DNA of 64,000 bases from Rotaria macrura (GCA_900239685.1 OENT01000045.1:1-64000); one strand, 5' to 3'; shown: positions 9,701-23,800, counted from the first letter of the stretch. Translations and numbers: made by a program. The notes: a model not told the origin generated them from the letters alone.

Positions 9701-11804
9701 TCATTTCATTCTAATGTCTCTATATAAAAGATAGTCAATCAAATGATTCGATATTGGTAGTTGTAAAATGATATTTCGTTGTGTGCTCAAATAAGTATTT
9801 ACTGCTAATCGGCAAAAGAATTTTAGAGATAGTGGTTGACTTGTATGTAATGTTGAATAAAGATGAACGTCACCATTACGATTACTAGTAGCCATAGTTC
9901 GATCATCAGATGTTATTGTAACATAAAGAACGTTTCTTTCTATTTGTTCATATATTCTGTTTGATGATTGATTTAATACTAATGGAAACCAGCGTACTTT
10001 GCTAAAATACGAATTATTATTCTTTTTCCCTTTAACATTTATCCTAGACTCTTACTTATCATCACAAGAAGTTATTAAAAAATGATTCGATTTTGTAATA
10101 CAAACAGATCGAACGAATGCTCCATTGTCACCACCAGCATAGATCTTCAATGGGATCGGAATTTGATGTGCAAAGGATTTAATCATTTCACCAGTGATTG
10201 TTGATCGTACACATACGCGTGTATCGTAAGAAGCGGTTATTAACAAGGCACTGAACTCACAAGTGAAAAAAAGGAAATTTCTTGTATAGCAAAAACATGA
10301 TAATTTTAATTACCTATCGGATGAAAATGTACAATCAACGACACTATGTAAATGTCCTTCGAATTTGAATGATACTTTCCATGTTATTACATCGAAGAGT
10401 ATTACAAAGTCATAGGGACCTACTGCACATAGAAGTGTTTCATCTGGAGACCATTTGACTGCATTGATAGCATGAGACCATTCGTTCAATGTTTTATACA
10501 TATTGCCTGAAAATCAGAACGGAAAAAGAGCGGAGATCGAGACAGATGTCACTATAAAAGAATTTTAAATTAAAGGTAAAATATATACTGGTTGTTTATA
10601 AAATAAATAGGTAAATAAGTAAATAGATACAGAGACAAAACAAGTACTATACATAAATTTAAATCTGATTAGTTCAACAGAATTCTATCTCAAGTTACGA
10701 TCAACGTTTCGTTTCAATTAAAAAGTTCTGATTGTCGAAATTTAAATAAGCAACTGAACCTTGTCATGTAACGTTTCAGGTTTCTTTTCATATTAAATGT
10801 AAATAAATGCCGTTTAAAAATAATGTATTCTTACAGATTTAGATCATTTCGGGAATATTTATTTCTAATGAAAAATCAATGCATAGTGTTTTCCTGTTCA
10901 GTACGAAACAACATTTTCGCAATAGTTCTCATATTAACAAAGTCTAAACATGATTTCTCGATGCTTATATGATAAATAATCAATAAGAAGTAAATATTAA
11001 ATTTCTTACTATAACAGTTCCGATAAAATTTTTAAAAATCTCTACGATTATACCAATATTAATTCTGAATTCGATCAATCGACAGAAAAAAAACACAACA
11101 AACTCACATGCAAGTCACTACATGCTACTTCATATTTTCTAGTTCATAAGGTTATTTCTTACCATCATCAAGTAAATCCCACAGTTTAATTGTTGCATCA
11201 TGTGAACATGATACTAATTGCATAGAACATGGCGTGATATCTAATCCGCATACAGCTAATCGATGATCTTTAAGTACTAATGTTAATTCTCGAGTGTCCA
11301 TGTTCCAAATTTTTATCTTTCCATTTGCAAGACCTGCAGCTAGAAATAAATTTTTTGTTAAATCATAACGACGATTCACAACAGATGAATTGGATCGACG
11401 TCGCTCTAGTGATTCATATCGTAATTTTGATCTTGATGAAAATTTTTTATCGATTAATTTTGATTCTAATGCTTGCTGACCAAATGCCAATGACCATACT
11501 GCTGCAGTACAAGTGAATACACTATGTATCTGCAAGTCGTTATCTAACACATTTTTTTCATGCCAATTTGAACAACGAATAACAAGAACACAACATTGAC
11601 CATCAAGCTCTTCTTTTGGTATTGCCAAATATTTCGAGCACGGTGAAAATGCTATTTTCCACACATTGTCATTCGAAAAAACAGGCGATGTACAATATTC
11701 TTGTAATAATTGATTCACAGGTAATAGACTTGGTTGTACTATTAAATAGAATGAAATCGTAAACTATCGATATATGAAAACGTACCTATTAAAGAAGTAG
11801 ACAT
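9701..11804 (-). CDS. WSB1: WSB1/WSB2-like WD40 protein with SOCS box
   Basis: Five exons (11786-11804, 11163-11738, 10314-10506, 10056-10250, 9701-10001) give 427 residues, close to the ~420 of vertebrate WSB proteins. WSB proteins are substrate receptors of Elongin B/C-Cullin ubiquitin ligases. WD blades are visible as AAGLANGKIKIWNMDT, VSCSHDATIKLWDLLDDG, a GH..V..C.FS repeat and ITASYDTRV. The order and wording follow WSB closely, including DDGNM at the exon 2/3 join. The C-terminus carries an Elongin BC-box (SLKFFCRLAV) and a Cullin box reduced to LPIS, with Ser in place of the usual last Pro. All exon phases agree. It lies head-to-head with the glutaminase gene, with 251 bp between start codons. 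Confidence 0.9.
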
Positions 11805-12055
11805 AATTCAAAGCAAGAGAACGGTTCTTAGTAAATAACAGAACAAAAATAATGTATTAGAAAAACATCTATAATGGAAAAAAAAGGAAAGTTCGTAAAA
11901 TGCGAGACAAGTGACACCTTTCGACGAACAGAATCGAAAAAGAGTTATCTATTGCTTATTAGAAGCCTTTTTCTTTCGTCTTCGTATACTGTTTTAGTGA
12001 AAAAATATAGTCCATTTTTATTTCTAGATATCGTATCATTTTACGTCTGCTTAAT
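11805..12055. promoter_or_regulatory. shared divergent promoter interval
   Basis: Only 251 bp separate the start codons of the WSB-like gene (minus) and the glutaminase gene (plus), so both 5' ends and promoters must lie here or inside the genes. I see no definite TATA box or known binding site. The frame 11874-12146 overlapping it is in a different frame from the glutaminase start. Confidence 0.4.
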
Positions 12056-15000
12056 ATGCAACGATTATTTGTTCTTCTTTTGGTCGCTGTCATTACAAAA
12101 AGCTATAGTGATTCGGGTGATTTTCGTCCTCCGGCCGTACCGTTAATCGTATTCAGTCCTCATATATCGGGTGAGTCATACTTGTACTGCATGTAACATA
12201 AAATAAATAAATGAAATAAAAATTTTGCTACAGAACTGCTCGAACAAACCTTGCAATCGTACACTTTATATACCGATTTCATTGATTCAAAATGTTCTCC
12301 ATTGCGTTTTTCATCATTATTAATATCTGACATACAGGCTAAAAATATACACTAAATTTATGTAGTAGATCAAGTGTAATTTATATCATCAGTAGTCTTT
12401 TACGATTGTGTAATAAACTTTGTTATCTGTTCTTTTCAAGAGTTACTTGAGTCATGATAGCTTCATTCTCACTAACTAATAAAAATCAATTTCGAAACAA
12501 AAGAGAAAGAATTAGTCTGACGATATCCAACTAGACAGATGCCGCATGAATCCATAATGACATGACTGATCTGTCCTCCCTTGTCCACTGATTATATGAT
12601 ATTAAATGAATATTAGTGAATATACTTGTTCTTGAGAGTCAAACAAAAAAAGACACAAAATATTCTTGCAAATTATTATGAGTTTTTTCGTGTCAAAGAA
12701 TCTTAAATCAATAGGCATCAATGAAATATATTCACCTAAACCAAATTTTCAAAGATAATTAAATGTACCTATCTGTAAGAATGCTGTATTTTCATCTTTT
12801 GTATACATTCAACTAAAGATAATAAAAGACTATAGACAGAAAGGATCAACACTCTCAACGAGACACATATAGATTCTTATTTTAAGAATTTGGTTTTTAT
12901 GACCAACGACAGTATAAAGGAAAAAAATAATAAAAGAACACATTCTTTCATTCAACAACGGATGTATCAAGTTTCAATGTTTTCAAATATATATTGTCTG
13001 TAATTTATCATAATGAATAGTTTGGTCGTTTTCGGATAATCTAACCGATTCTGATACTGTTCATTGGAGTGGATCACCATTGGCATTTCATGGTTTAATC
13101 GATATTGATAATTCTCAAACGTACCGTTTTCTTGGTACTCAACCATCTAATATTCCACCTTTGATACAAACAAGTGTAGTTGTACAACCATGGCGTACAA
13201 TCTATACATTTTCAACACCAACAAATACAGTTGAACTTGTTCTAAAATTTAGTCAACCGACATCAATTGAAGAGCCTTATACGTATATTACATTTGATGT
13301 TCGTACGCTTGATCAAAAAAATCATAATGTTCGAATTTATTTCGAAGAAGGTCCTATGCTGGGTATTAATGATAAAAATGAAAAGATTGATTGGAATCGA
13401 ATCGATGGAGATATTACCGTGCTGACAATGCATGCTTACAATCAAATTCCATTTGATATACGTGGTGATTCAGCACGAAATAATTGGGGTTATGCTCATT
13501 TAATAAGTTCGAATAAAACAACAACAAGTGGTTATCAAGGCTTTGGAGATAATCTACGACAAGCATTTGCCAATCATCAAACAATGCCCAATGATGATAC
13601 ACGAAAACCACGTCACGCTGATGATCAATCACCTTCATCAGCATTTATAATTAATTTAAATCAAGTTTCATCGACAATAGTATCATCATATTTAATATTT
13701 CTGTTTGATGATGCTTATTCAATGTTGTATTTTGGAGATTGGCAAATACCATGTTGGCGTGCTGAACTAAATAATGATGTCACTCTACTTATCAATGAAG
13801 CCGTTTCATACTATCAATCGAATATGGGTGACATAACAGATTCCAATGAATTATTAATAACATTATTAACCAATACAGGTGGAGTACAATATTCATTACT
13901 TGGTTCACTTGTAACACGACAAATCACAGGTGCATTAACACGAACATGGTCCAACACACATAATAATTCACAATTATATATGAAAGAAATTTCATCCGAT
14001 GGTGATGTTAGTACAGTCGATGTAATATTTCCATCGTCACCATTTTTTCTTTGGATACATCCTGAAATGTTACGTGATGTTCTCATACCGATACTTGCTT
14101 ATGCCAATAATGAAACAAGTATTTATTATAATCTACCATGGGCACCTCATCATTTGTAAGTAGAATAAAGAAACACTATGAACGAAATAAGATCAAGAAA
14201 GATTGTTGATGTTCTATCCATATGAGAAACCCCTCATCATTGACATTGCTGACTATTAATCACATATGCAAGACTAATAATATCTAAATACAATTGATGA
14301 AGTACTAGTAATTTATTTCTTTTCTGAGAAGATTAATGAAGAAATACTTTACAAAGTAGATCATCGAAAGATTAGCTAAAACAGTCAAATCGTATTTCAT
14401 ACTTTGCTTGTGATCCAATAGATATTATTTAAATAGTAAAAAAACAATCTAGGACTATGTTTTTTTTAGAGGAACATGGTCAGTTTGTGATATCTTACCA
14501 GAGGAACAAGAACAAATGCCTATGGAAGAATCGGCAAATATGCTATTAATGCTTGCCGGTATTGTTCAAAGAATTCAAAAGTATGACTTTCTTCAACCTT
14601 ATTGGAGTGTCTTGGAAATTTGGGCACAGTATCTCAATAGTACATTACCTGATCCAGGAAATCAACTTTGTACTGATGACTTTGTATGTAAACGTCGTTG
14701 ATATGTAAAAATTAAAAGTACTAATTAGTAAAAGCACTTTTTTAATATAGGAAGGACCGTCACCACATAATGTTAATCTAGCACTGAAAGGCATTTTAGG
14801 CTTAGGTGCCTATGCACTTATTTTGAATTCTACTGGTCAAACGCAAAGTGCTACAATGTACATGAATCAAGCACAACAACATGGTATGAAAATAACAAGA
14901 AAAATAAGAGCTCTCTCGTATCTAAATCTTTCTCTATTTATTAAAATAGCTGATTATTGGATGAAAACTGCACGTGATGATGACAATTATCGTCTTCAAT

Positions 15001-15449
15001 ACGATTTACCACACACTTGGTCACAAAAATATAATCTTATATATCAATCCATTTTATCTCTTCATCTATTTCCATCGGATGTTGCTAAACTTGAATCAAG
15101 TTACTACGTCACAAAGATGCATGATTTTGGTATTCCACTTGATTCTCGTTCAACATTAACGAAAGTCGATTGGACATCATGGGTAGCTGCATTTAGCAGT
15201 AGTGCAGAACAACAAAATGATATTATCAGTAAATTATATAAATTTGCAAATGAATCACCTGATCGTGTACCATTAAGTGATTTCTACGATGTGTCAAATG
15301 GTCATGTATTAGGTTTTCGTGCACGACCAGTTTTGGGTGGAATATTCGTTAGAGTCTTATTAGAAAGTCCACTTGTAGAAAATATTTATATTCAATCGAC
15401 AAGACCTTCACAACGTCATGGACGAGTAAATAAATGTGATATATTTTGA
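12056..15449 (+). CDS. gtaA: secreted glutaminase, GtaA type (DUF4964/5127/4965/1793)
   Basis: Five exons (12056-12170, 13021-14155, 14470-14683, 14751-14883, 14950-15449) encode 698 residues, the normal size for fungal glutaminase A. These extracellular enzymes hydrolyse L-glutamine to glutamate and ammonia. The N-terminus MQRLFVLLLVAVITKSYS is a good signal peptide. Next come RPPAVPLIVFSPHIS and VWSFSDNLTD..HWSG, then GLIDIDNSQTYRFLG (N-terminal domain). The helical domain shows PWAPHHLGTWSVCDIL, EEQEQMPMEESANMLL, NQLCTDDFEGPSPHNVNLALKG, ADYWMKTARD, FGIPLDSR and a C-terminal GFRARPVLGG. Exon 2 is intact over 1.1 kb; intron 1 is long (850 bp) and holds nothing recognised. Introns and base composition match the neighbours. 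The family is common in fungi and some microbes but rare in animals, which suggests an old transfer. Confidence 0.88.
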
Positions 15450-16972
15450 TTAATTGTCAACTAAATTTTATTGACAAACAATTGATTTATTGATTTACAT
15501 TTAACTATGAGAGAACAAGTTTTACTGTGATTAGATTATTGTGAAATAGAATATTTTTTTTAATACTATACGTTAATTAATTTATATTGCTTTAAAGATT
15601 TACTTTCTTCAGGTTCACGAATAAATATTGATAAATAAATTCAATCTGTGTTGAACAGTGACCTAATGGAGTTCATATTATCGGATTGATAATCTTTCAT
15701 TCGTAGATCATTTCCTAAACGTTGATTATGAGAGACAATAATACAAGTTGCGAAACTTGAAGCACAAATATTTGAATGACCAAAGTATCGCCAACTAAAA
15801 TACATAAAACAAAAATTCTATCCATAGATAAGATAAGAGCACTGAATGTATTCAAGTATTCAATTTTTTACTCTTCAACACTATCAGTGTCTAAGTATCT
15901 TTAATTTCGATCATTATTGCAACGTTCTGAAACCGTCCGGAGAGACTGCAAGGATGTATAAGAAAAAACTTTGGAGTTCGGGGTGCTTTTAGTTTTTAAC
16001 AACATACGAACGTTTAGATAATGGATCTTCTAACTATAGAATGCGAAGTTTTTTTTTCTTCCACAGTATGAATGATTTCGATGGCAGAAGCAATTAGAAA
16101 ATATTTTAAAATTTCACCAAAATCTAGATCTTTTTTTCGAAAAAAATCTGGAAAGTATACTTCACTTGTTTCATTATGTTATGTACTATCTATAAATAGT
16201 CTTGACCAATTTGGAGTAGTTTCTAAGAATTTTTTTTCAATTGAGATTGACATTCTTGTTAGGTTATTATTCTAGGTTTTATTAACGTATCATCCTACTT
16301 GCAACGTTGCTAGGGCTCATCAGATGCTATTTCACTATTGACAGCATTGTTTGAACTCTCATCTTGTTAATGATGTCTATTCTGAGAAAATTGTAGAGTA
16401 TCATAAAAGTCATATTACTAATTGTCACTTGAATATAATAATCATATGTTCGAAACATTATCTGGCAACCTGCGACACCTTTCGAACATTTTACTCGACG
16501 GGTCATAATTTACAATGAATAGAGTATGGACTGATGCGATGGATTTCACTTTCTTTGATATTAATGTAAACTCATTTTCAGCGATGGCTTGACAGAAGAT
16601 TCTCATGGATGTATATTTTGCTTTTCACATTCATAGTAGAGTTTCCACTCCTTTTTATGACCAAAGATGAATTAGTCTTTCAGCGCCATACTTGAGTATA
16701 GAATGTTCTCTCTTTTTGCAGTATTTTGAAAGTCATCACTTCAGTTGCAGATGTTAAATGCTTCAGGTCATCTTAGTTCTTTTCAAATTTTGCCCAAGAT
16801 AACATATCAAATATTACCCGATCTATTCTATGCTTATGAGAAAAAAAGATGTGTAAGACTTCAGTAAGGAGTACCGAACGAATTTCCTATTAATATTTTA
16901 TTCTGTGCAATTATCGAATTTTCTTGTTTTAAAAGAAAGAAGAAAATTATTGATGATTCAAACATTTGCATC
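15450..16972. other. 1.5-kb intergenic stretch
   Basis: AATAAA-type signals for the glutaminase gene lie at about 15620-15640. The remainder is AT-rich with no supported gene. The frame at 16072-16275 has no family resemblance. Confidence 0.45.
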
Positions 16973-17026
16973 ATGTTTACAAAATACAAGCAAGCAAATA
17001 TTTTCTTTTCTCATTTTAGATCTACG

Positions 17027-17608
17027 ATGACTAACTCAAAAAAGAATGGTGGTCAAAAAACGAAACGATCATATTATGGCTATATCTTTTGTACTTTTAT
17101 AATTGCTCTCACGAGCATTTTGATACAAACACGTAATGCACCACCGGTTAAGCAATATCTTTCAAAAGAAATATCCTCAAAAAAACCATACGAAACATTT
17201 GAAGAGTTCTATCCGTTTTATCTTACTGAACATAGTCAACAATCAACTCGACTCTGGCATTATGTCGGTACAACTCTTGTTATTATAGATGTTTTAATAA
17301 ATCCAATTCTATTACTTCCAATATCAGCTGGTGGTCTAGCTGCTTATTCTGTAATACCATTCTTTCGTCATTTATCGAATGGTCTATATGAAGCAATAGT
17401 ATTTATGGTAATTTATCTTATTGGAAGTAAATTATTAACACGTTCATTTAAGAAAACTTTGGTACCACTTTTTCTTGGATATGGTTTTGCATGGATAGGT
17501 CATTTCGCTTTTGAAAATAACAAACCAGCATCATTTGTCTATCCAGCCTTTAGTCTAATGGGTGATTTTCGTATGATGTATGATGCGATTCGAGGACAGT
17601 TTTTTTAA
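17027..17608 (+). CDS. DUF962 / Mpo1-type ER membrane dioxygenase
   Basis: A single uninterrupted frame. I chose the ATG at 17027 (193 residues) over the in-frame ATG at 16973. An acceptor-like CTCATTTTAG ends at 17020, and the shorter form fits the family length of ~170-200. The family includes yeast Mpo1, an Fe(II)-dependent enzyme that removes one carbon from 2-hydroxy fatty acids during phytosphingosine breakdown in the ER. Family hallmarks are FEEFYPFYLTEHSQQSTRLWH-like (the His residues are presumed iron ligands), HYVGTTL, and GYGFAWIGHFAFENNKPASF followed by YPAFSLMGDF. About four hydrophobic segments are visible, plus an N-terminal one. An AATAAA lies at 17617. NUP133 starts 227 bp downstream on the same strand. 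Confidence 0.85.
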   Translation: MTNSKKNGGQKTKRSYYGYIFCTFIIALTSILIQTRNAPPVKQYLSKEISSKKPYETFEEFYPFYLTEHSQQSTRLWHYVGTTLVIIDVLINPILLLPISAGGLAAYSVIPFFRHLSNGLYEAIVFMVIYLIGSKLLTRSFKKTLVPLFLGYGFAWIGHFAFENNKPASFVYPAFSLMGDFRMMYDAIRGQFF

Positions 17609-17664
17609 TTTTTCATAATAAATATAAAACAAATCGGTGCTAAATTTGTATTTTTTTTTACTTG

Positions 17665-17690
17665 AATAATAATAATAATAATAATAATAA
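17665..17690. repeat. (AAT)n microsatellite
   Basis: About nine AAT units lie between the DUF962 gene and NUP133. Confidence 0.9.
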
Positions 17691-17835
17691 CAAAACAATG
17701 CGTTTATAATTTGCAGATAGAAAGAAATGAATTTATCAACTAATGATCTATCATTTTTAAGTGATCGGTGAGAGAGCAAGAGAGATATATCTAGTTTTGG
17801 AATATTCTTGTTTGTTTGTTTGTTCTTTTTTTGCT

Positions 17836-20800
17836 ATGAACGCTAGTTCTCGACAACGATCTATGATAGCAACTGGTTTTCAGTTATCATCATCATCAGC
17901 TAATTCACCATTTGAACAATATTCCTCCAAATTACCGGCATCTGTTCGTGGAGCACTCAATCATACAGCAGGTTGTATACTAATATTGAAATCGATGTTG
18001 TTGGACAGACAATATTTGTATCTATACTTTCTTGCTAATTATGAAAATTCTGAATCAATCATTTCAACTGTCTAAATGATTATTTTTTTGCCATGCCAAT
18101 AGAGTTAATTTGAAGCGAATAACTTTATTTAAATGTAGAAACTGAATTTAGAATTGCAAAGAATCTAGTACGTTTATTTACCAATAAACGATTCTACAAC
18201 TAGTCTTATGTTGAGTTCGATAATGATGATACATAGTTCTTGACAAGAGTACGATTAGTTTCAAAGGTAGGTGAACACAAATAGATTGTTGATCTTGTCT
18301 ATTAAGATTCATGGAAACTTAGCAGTATCATTCATTGGAACCGCTAAAAATTCGCAATTTTTTATGCCAATTATCTCCTGGCAGACGTTAATAATCGTTC
18401 GAGTGAAATATTGTATACAAAAAAGCAAGTTCTTTGCATATGATCAAAAGTGATTGAAAACGTTTTTCAGAAGAAACCATAGTAACGAGTTGATTTTTAC
18501 AGGGTTCAACAGGTAGATAGATGCATCAAGTAATTAAATCAATATACTATCAACGAAATCCTTTTGATTGAAATATTGTGTTTTGACAATGTCGCGCTTG
18601 ACCGGATGATTTAATTGAAATATCCTAAACTTCGAAAACAAAAGATCGTAAACACAAATACTTTTTCAGATCTCCTGATTTGTCTACGTAAATAGTTAAT
18701 GAATATGATTTTATTTATCTATTTCCTAGATATTTCATCGTTAAGTGCTCGCTTTTCACGTAATGGTTATTGCTGGCTCGTCTCAGGTCAAACAGCCTAT
18801 GTTTGGCTGGCTTCCAGCTCGAATCGTATAACTGTAAATGAAGGAATTTTTTTCTTTTCTTATCTTTAATTTTTATTGAAACCTCAACTGAAATCATAAT
18901 TTTATATGTCAGGATGTTGTTATTCATCAAGAACTAAAACTACCTGAATGTGCACTTGGACAACAAGCAAATCTATTGGAATTATTTTCTTTGAACGCTG
19001 ATGATGGCGACTGTTGTTCATGTTTAGTCATAACATGTGATGGTTATGCTCGTTATTGGCGAACAATTGTACGACCCAATGATTATTATGATGTCAAACT
19101 TGAATTTGATCAAATTGAACTCTTATGTCACTTTAAAGTAATAATGAAAAAATATAATGATGTTCTATCTTGACTCAAACTACTTTCAGGATGATATTTG
19201 CGTTTGTGGTTCTTATTCAGGAAGATTATATACCATTCCATGCAATGCATTATGTAATAAGGTAGAGCCTATAAGCGAAGCAGGATTTCCGTATTTTTAA
19301 TGAACATATGAGCATAGGCTTATGTTCGTCCATCATCATCATCATTACTTTCATCGATTGGTTTTGGTTTAAAATCAATGTTGTTTGGTACAAGTCGTCA
19401 AATGAAAGATAATGAAATTCTTCGTTGTCTTCATTCATTAAAGAATGATACATCGACACAAACGACAACATCAATGAATGTAGATTTAATATCATTAACC
19501 GATAAGCATTTATATTTTTGGTATCTAGCAGAAAATGAAATTCAAGTAAACCTTGCTCATTTTTAATTCTTGAATAAATAACGATATTTTTTTTTGTCTT
19601 CTTGTTATCAATAGCTTATACATTCACTTGATCTTCAGGAAATGTTTTCTAGTGAAGCCATGAAAGATCAAGTTTGTATTATTCTTATTTTACTTTTGAA
19701 TGAGGATAGAAAATGGTTTTAATTTAGAAGTCCATTGAGAATCATCGACATGTTTCTTGTATTTCATTAAGTGTTACACAGTATGTCGTACAAGATTTAT
19801 CTTGAAAATATATCATTGAGAAATTATTCTTTTCTTCTTAGAGAAACAATTTACGTACTAGCTATTCATCATGGTACACAAGATTATCGATTAATGCTAG
19901 GTAACATAAATGAAATAAAAATATTATTTTCATGATCGAGTGAATTCATGTTATTTTTCAATTAGGCATATTTTCATTAAATTATTCGGGTGTTCAACTT
20001 GTGTCATTTACTTTCCTCACCAATCATCTTAATATTCGTGTAAGTATAGATTTTTGTGATTTTAAATATATTTCAAAATAACGTTTTTTAGTGTAGTTGA
20101 TGAAAGTACTGAAAAATTCATTTTTCAGGTTTCATTTAAAATAGAATTTATTTAGTTTCTCATAGATAAATTCCGTTTTCTGCAATTGAACATATTGCAA
20201 ATCCATGGGAGAAAAATTACGTTCAAAGATTCCTGAACGGGTTTTATTCCATACCATCTTATCGGGTGACTGCTGAAGTAAAAGATGTTTTCACACAGCA
20301 ATACCTAATATCAAACGCGGTCAAGCGCGACAAGGTTTTCTGACTCTGAGGAGGTACGTGTGACAGTACAACAGTAACATATCGAATTTTTTCTAAATAC
20401 TGACTAACGAAGAATTCGATACATAAATGCTTTTCTTTTCCTAGATATTAAATACCTCCCGAAAGATTTGTGATATTTATGTTAACTGCGTGCAGTTCCT
20501 GTTCACTTCAGAAGTCACTGTTCTCTTTTTCGTTGACGCAAAGATACTTCCTTGCATTAATATCGTTGACTAATTCTATAGCACTGATTTGATTAAATTC
20601 ATAAATTATCGAGATTTTTCTTTTTCAAAAATAGGCAATCGCCACCAATGAAACTCAGAAATATCGTTTAATCGAAAGTAAAAGAAGATTTTCTCTTTTG
20701 AATTTTTTAGTTGGATGAAATAATTGTCAAACCCAGTGTAAGAATATTTGCTGTGCCAAATCAACCAGCAGTGTTGGTCCATACGAAAAAAGATACTTTT

Positions 20801-23800
20801 ATTTATACTGGTAAGATAGCTTTTGTTTATATATTAATAATTCTATTTCCTTGCTCTTCTGAATCGATAGGTCCTGATTATTCAGTTCTTCTTCGTTCTA
20901 ATTTTTCAAATTTGAGTGAAACAATATTAGGCAGTGGTTTATGTGCACAACGCTTACTTCTATTTTGTCATGTACAAGGTTTAATAACACCTCGAGCGCA
21001 AGATTTAATGACAACGTAAATAATACATAGATATATTTCGTTTGCACAAGAAAATATTGCTCGTCATTCTTTTTAGATTACTTTCGAAAACAACTGACAA
21101 TAATCCGTATCAACCAATGATTAATTCATTTCATGCATTCCTTATTCGAAATGATCCTGTAAACATTCTTTTTTTTGTTGTTACATAGAACAGAAGAAGT
21201 TATCATTATTTTTTTTTCTATCATAGGGTGGTGCTGTTGAATTATTTCGATGTTTCTTAAATGCGATTGATACCAGTCAATTAGATGATATTGTTGTACA
21301 ATTTGGCATGTTTATTATTGATGATCCATCTTTACAGGGTTAGAGAAAAACAAAAGTTAGGTATCAATGAATTCTGGGTTTTCTTACTATATTTAGAAAC
21401 AAACGATTTAACAAGACAATTGGAAAAGAAAAACGATATTTTCAATTATTATTTTTCATTTCTTAAATTAGTTAATGTGTGGAATAAAGTAAGAAGGAGA
21501 TGATTTCACAATTTTCATATCAAATATATTATGTTTTCCTTCAACAATACAGAAATCGAACATGTTTACAATGAAAAAAATATTTCCGATTGAAACATGA
21601 ATTGAATTTCATACTAAGAATCGTTTCCATACTTGTATAGGCATATCATAGTGAAGTAAGAATGAATGTTCATCCTTTCATTCTAAGTGATTTCATTTCT
21701 TACTATTACTTATTGAATGTAGTTAGTCTTGACATGGCACGGATACTTGTGATTATTCGATAATTGATAGAAGATGCTTTTAATAGTACGGATTCGATCA
21801 TCAGAATACGATGAGTATTAGAAAACTTTATCATGTTCTCTATCAGGAACGATGCTAGTGGTTCAACACAGTTGAAAAGCTAATTTCTTAAACTTGATAT
21901 ACGCTTTTCTAAAAAAACGAAGTCAACATCCGTGTGTTTGACGTGAAAAAATCACATTATTTATATGTTGGAAGACAACAACATCTTCAAATTCGTTACT
22001 ATGAATAAGAAGAATGAAACAGTTAGTTACTATCGATTCAGATTCTATCATACTTCAAAACTACATGCAATTAATTCATGCGCCTATTATTTCCATGAAT
22101 TGTTTTATGTTTGAAGTTTTCCTGGATGTTTCAGTTCAAAATCAATGGATTCATTAGGTCCTGTTAATGATTAATCAAATAGTTAATAATCTTTTTTTTA
22201 GCTTCATGTTACACATTTTAATAATGGAATTCATCATACAAAACAAGTTTTACAGCAGTTCGGTGAGAAATTACAATGTGCTAAAGCTTTCGCTCAAGCC
22301 AGCCAGTTTGTTCTTCTAATATTTTTAAAATTCATGTCTTCGAACTTGTCTTTTAATTTTAGACAATCACTTTATTTACAAGCAGCATTTCGGTCAACGT
22401 CTCGTTATAATCAAGTAGAAAATCGAATATTATGTAAAATAAAATATTTTTCATTATATAAATTTTTAGATTTCTCATATATCTGAAGTATTAACAACAA
22501 TTATCGTTGGTGTTATTGAAGCAAGTCGTACAATAGAAATTCAATCTTATGAAGAAGCAACCCGTTTGCTACTTATTGCATTTGATAGTATACAAAAATA
22601 TCGTCAAGAACATGAACAAGAATCAGCTATATCATCAAATCCAATCGACGATGAAAATTTCACACAGTCAATGATTTGCCAACCATGGATTTTATACGAA
22701 CATAATCTTACTGATTCATACGTTCTACATGTAAGTTGTATTTCAAGACATGTCTTTCGTGAAGTTCAATGATTATTGTACGTTGATGATATTTGAATAC
22801 ATACATACATCAAATGAATAATTCATTTTCATATGAATTTTTCAAATTTTATCAATAGATTAGGACAAAGTCTCAAAGTACTGACACAAATATAGAATGT
22901 TGAAGAAAATTTAATAGCTTCACTTGAATAATATGTCTTTTAACATAGAACAATATAGACTGACGATTCGAAAGAAGTTAGGTTATTTATGGATTCTATT
23001 TTGTTTTACTTCTCTGAATAAAATTAATGCAACTTACTCTGACAATAAAATTTCTCAATTCATTTTCCTACATACGCTATCATGATTACTAAATAGACGA
23101 GCAATATCATATGTAATTAAATCGAGCCCAGTCGAATAAAATTTTCTTAGACAAATCGCACAATTCTTTTCACTATACAGATCATTCGAAATATTTTACT
23201 CATTGTGATACGAGAGTACGAGTGTTTAGATGTAGATAAGAGTATCATCAATTGAGAACGTATTCATTCGTTGAATTTTGTGTTGTCTCTCGAAGATTAA
23301 GTATAGAAGTTTTCTTTATGTCAGTTGTAGCTATTTTACGATGTACAATCTTCTAGTGAATTCTTTGTTTTTTCTAAATAAAATTCTTATTCGAATAAAT
23401 AATTTCATCTTCTTTAGTGTACTCAACATTTTGAACAAGCCTTAGAACTATGTGAATCACGTGAAGTACGCGAACGGTTAATAAGCATGATATGTCGTCT
23501 TATTTATCATATTCTTGATGAATATCGACTTTACATATGTGATCTTTATTCAGACAATGATGTAAACAATGATGTTGAGCAACGACCATGGATTAACTAT
23601 AAACAAAAACGAAGTTTATTAATAAAGTCATTTAGTAATAACAATTGTTGTCTATGTGTAATAGTTTTAATTCAATTAATATTTATTTTGTTTTTAGTTA
23701 AATTACATGAATTTACTAAAGGTAAACAATTAGCCGAAGAATTCGAAGATTATCAAGCATTAATTGAAATATGTGATGACTTGAAAGATGTTAAACAATT

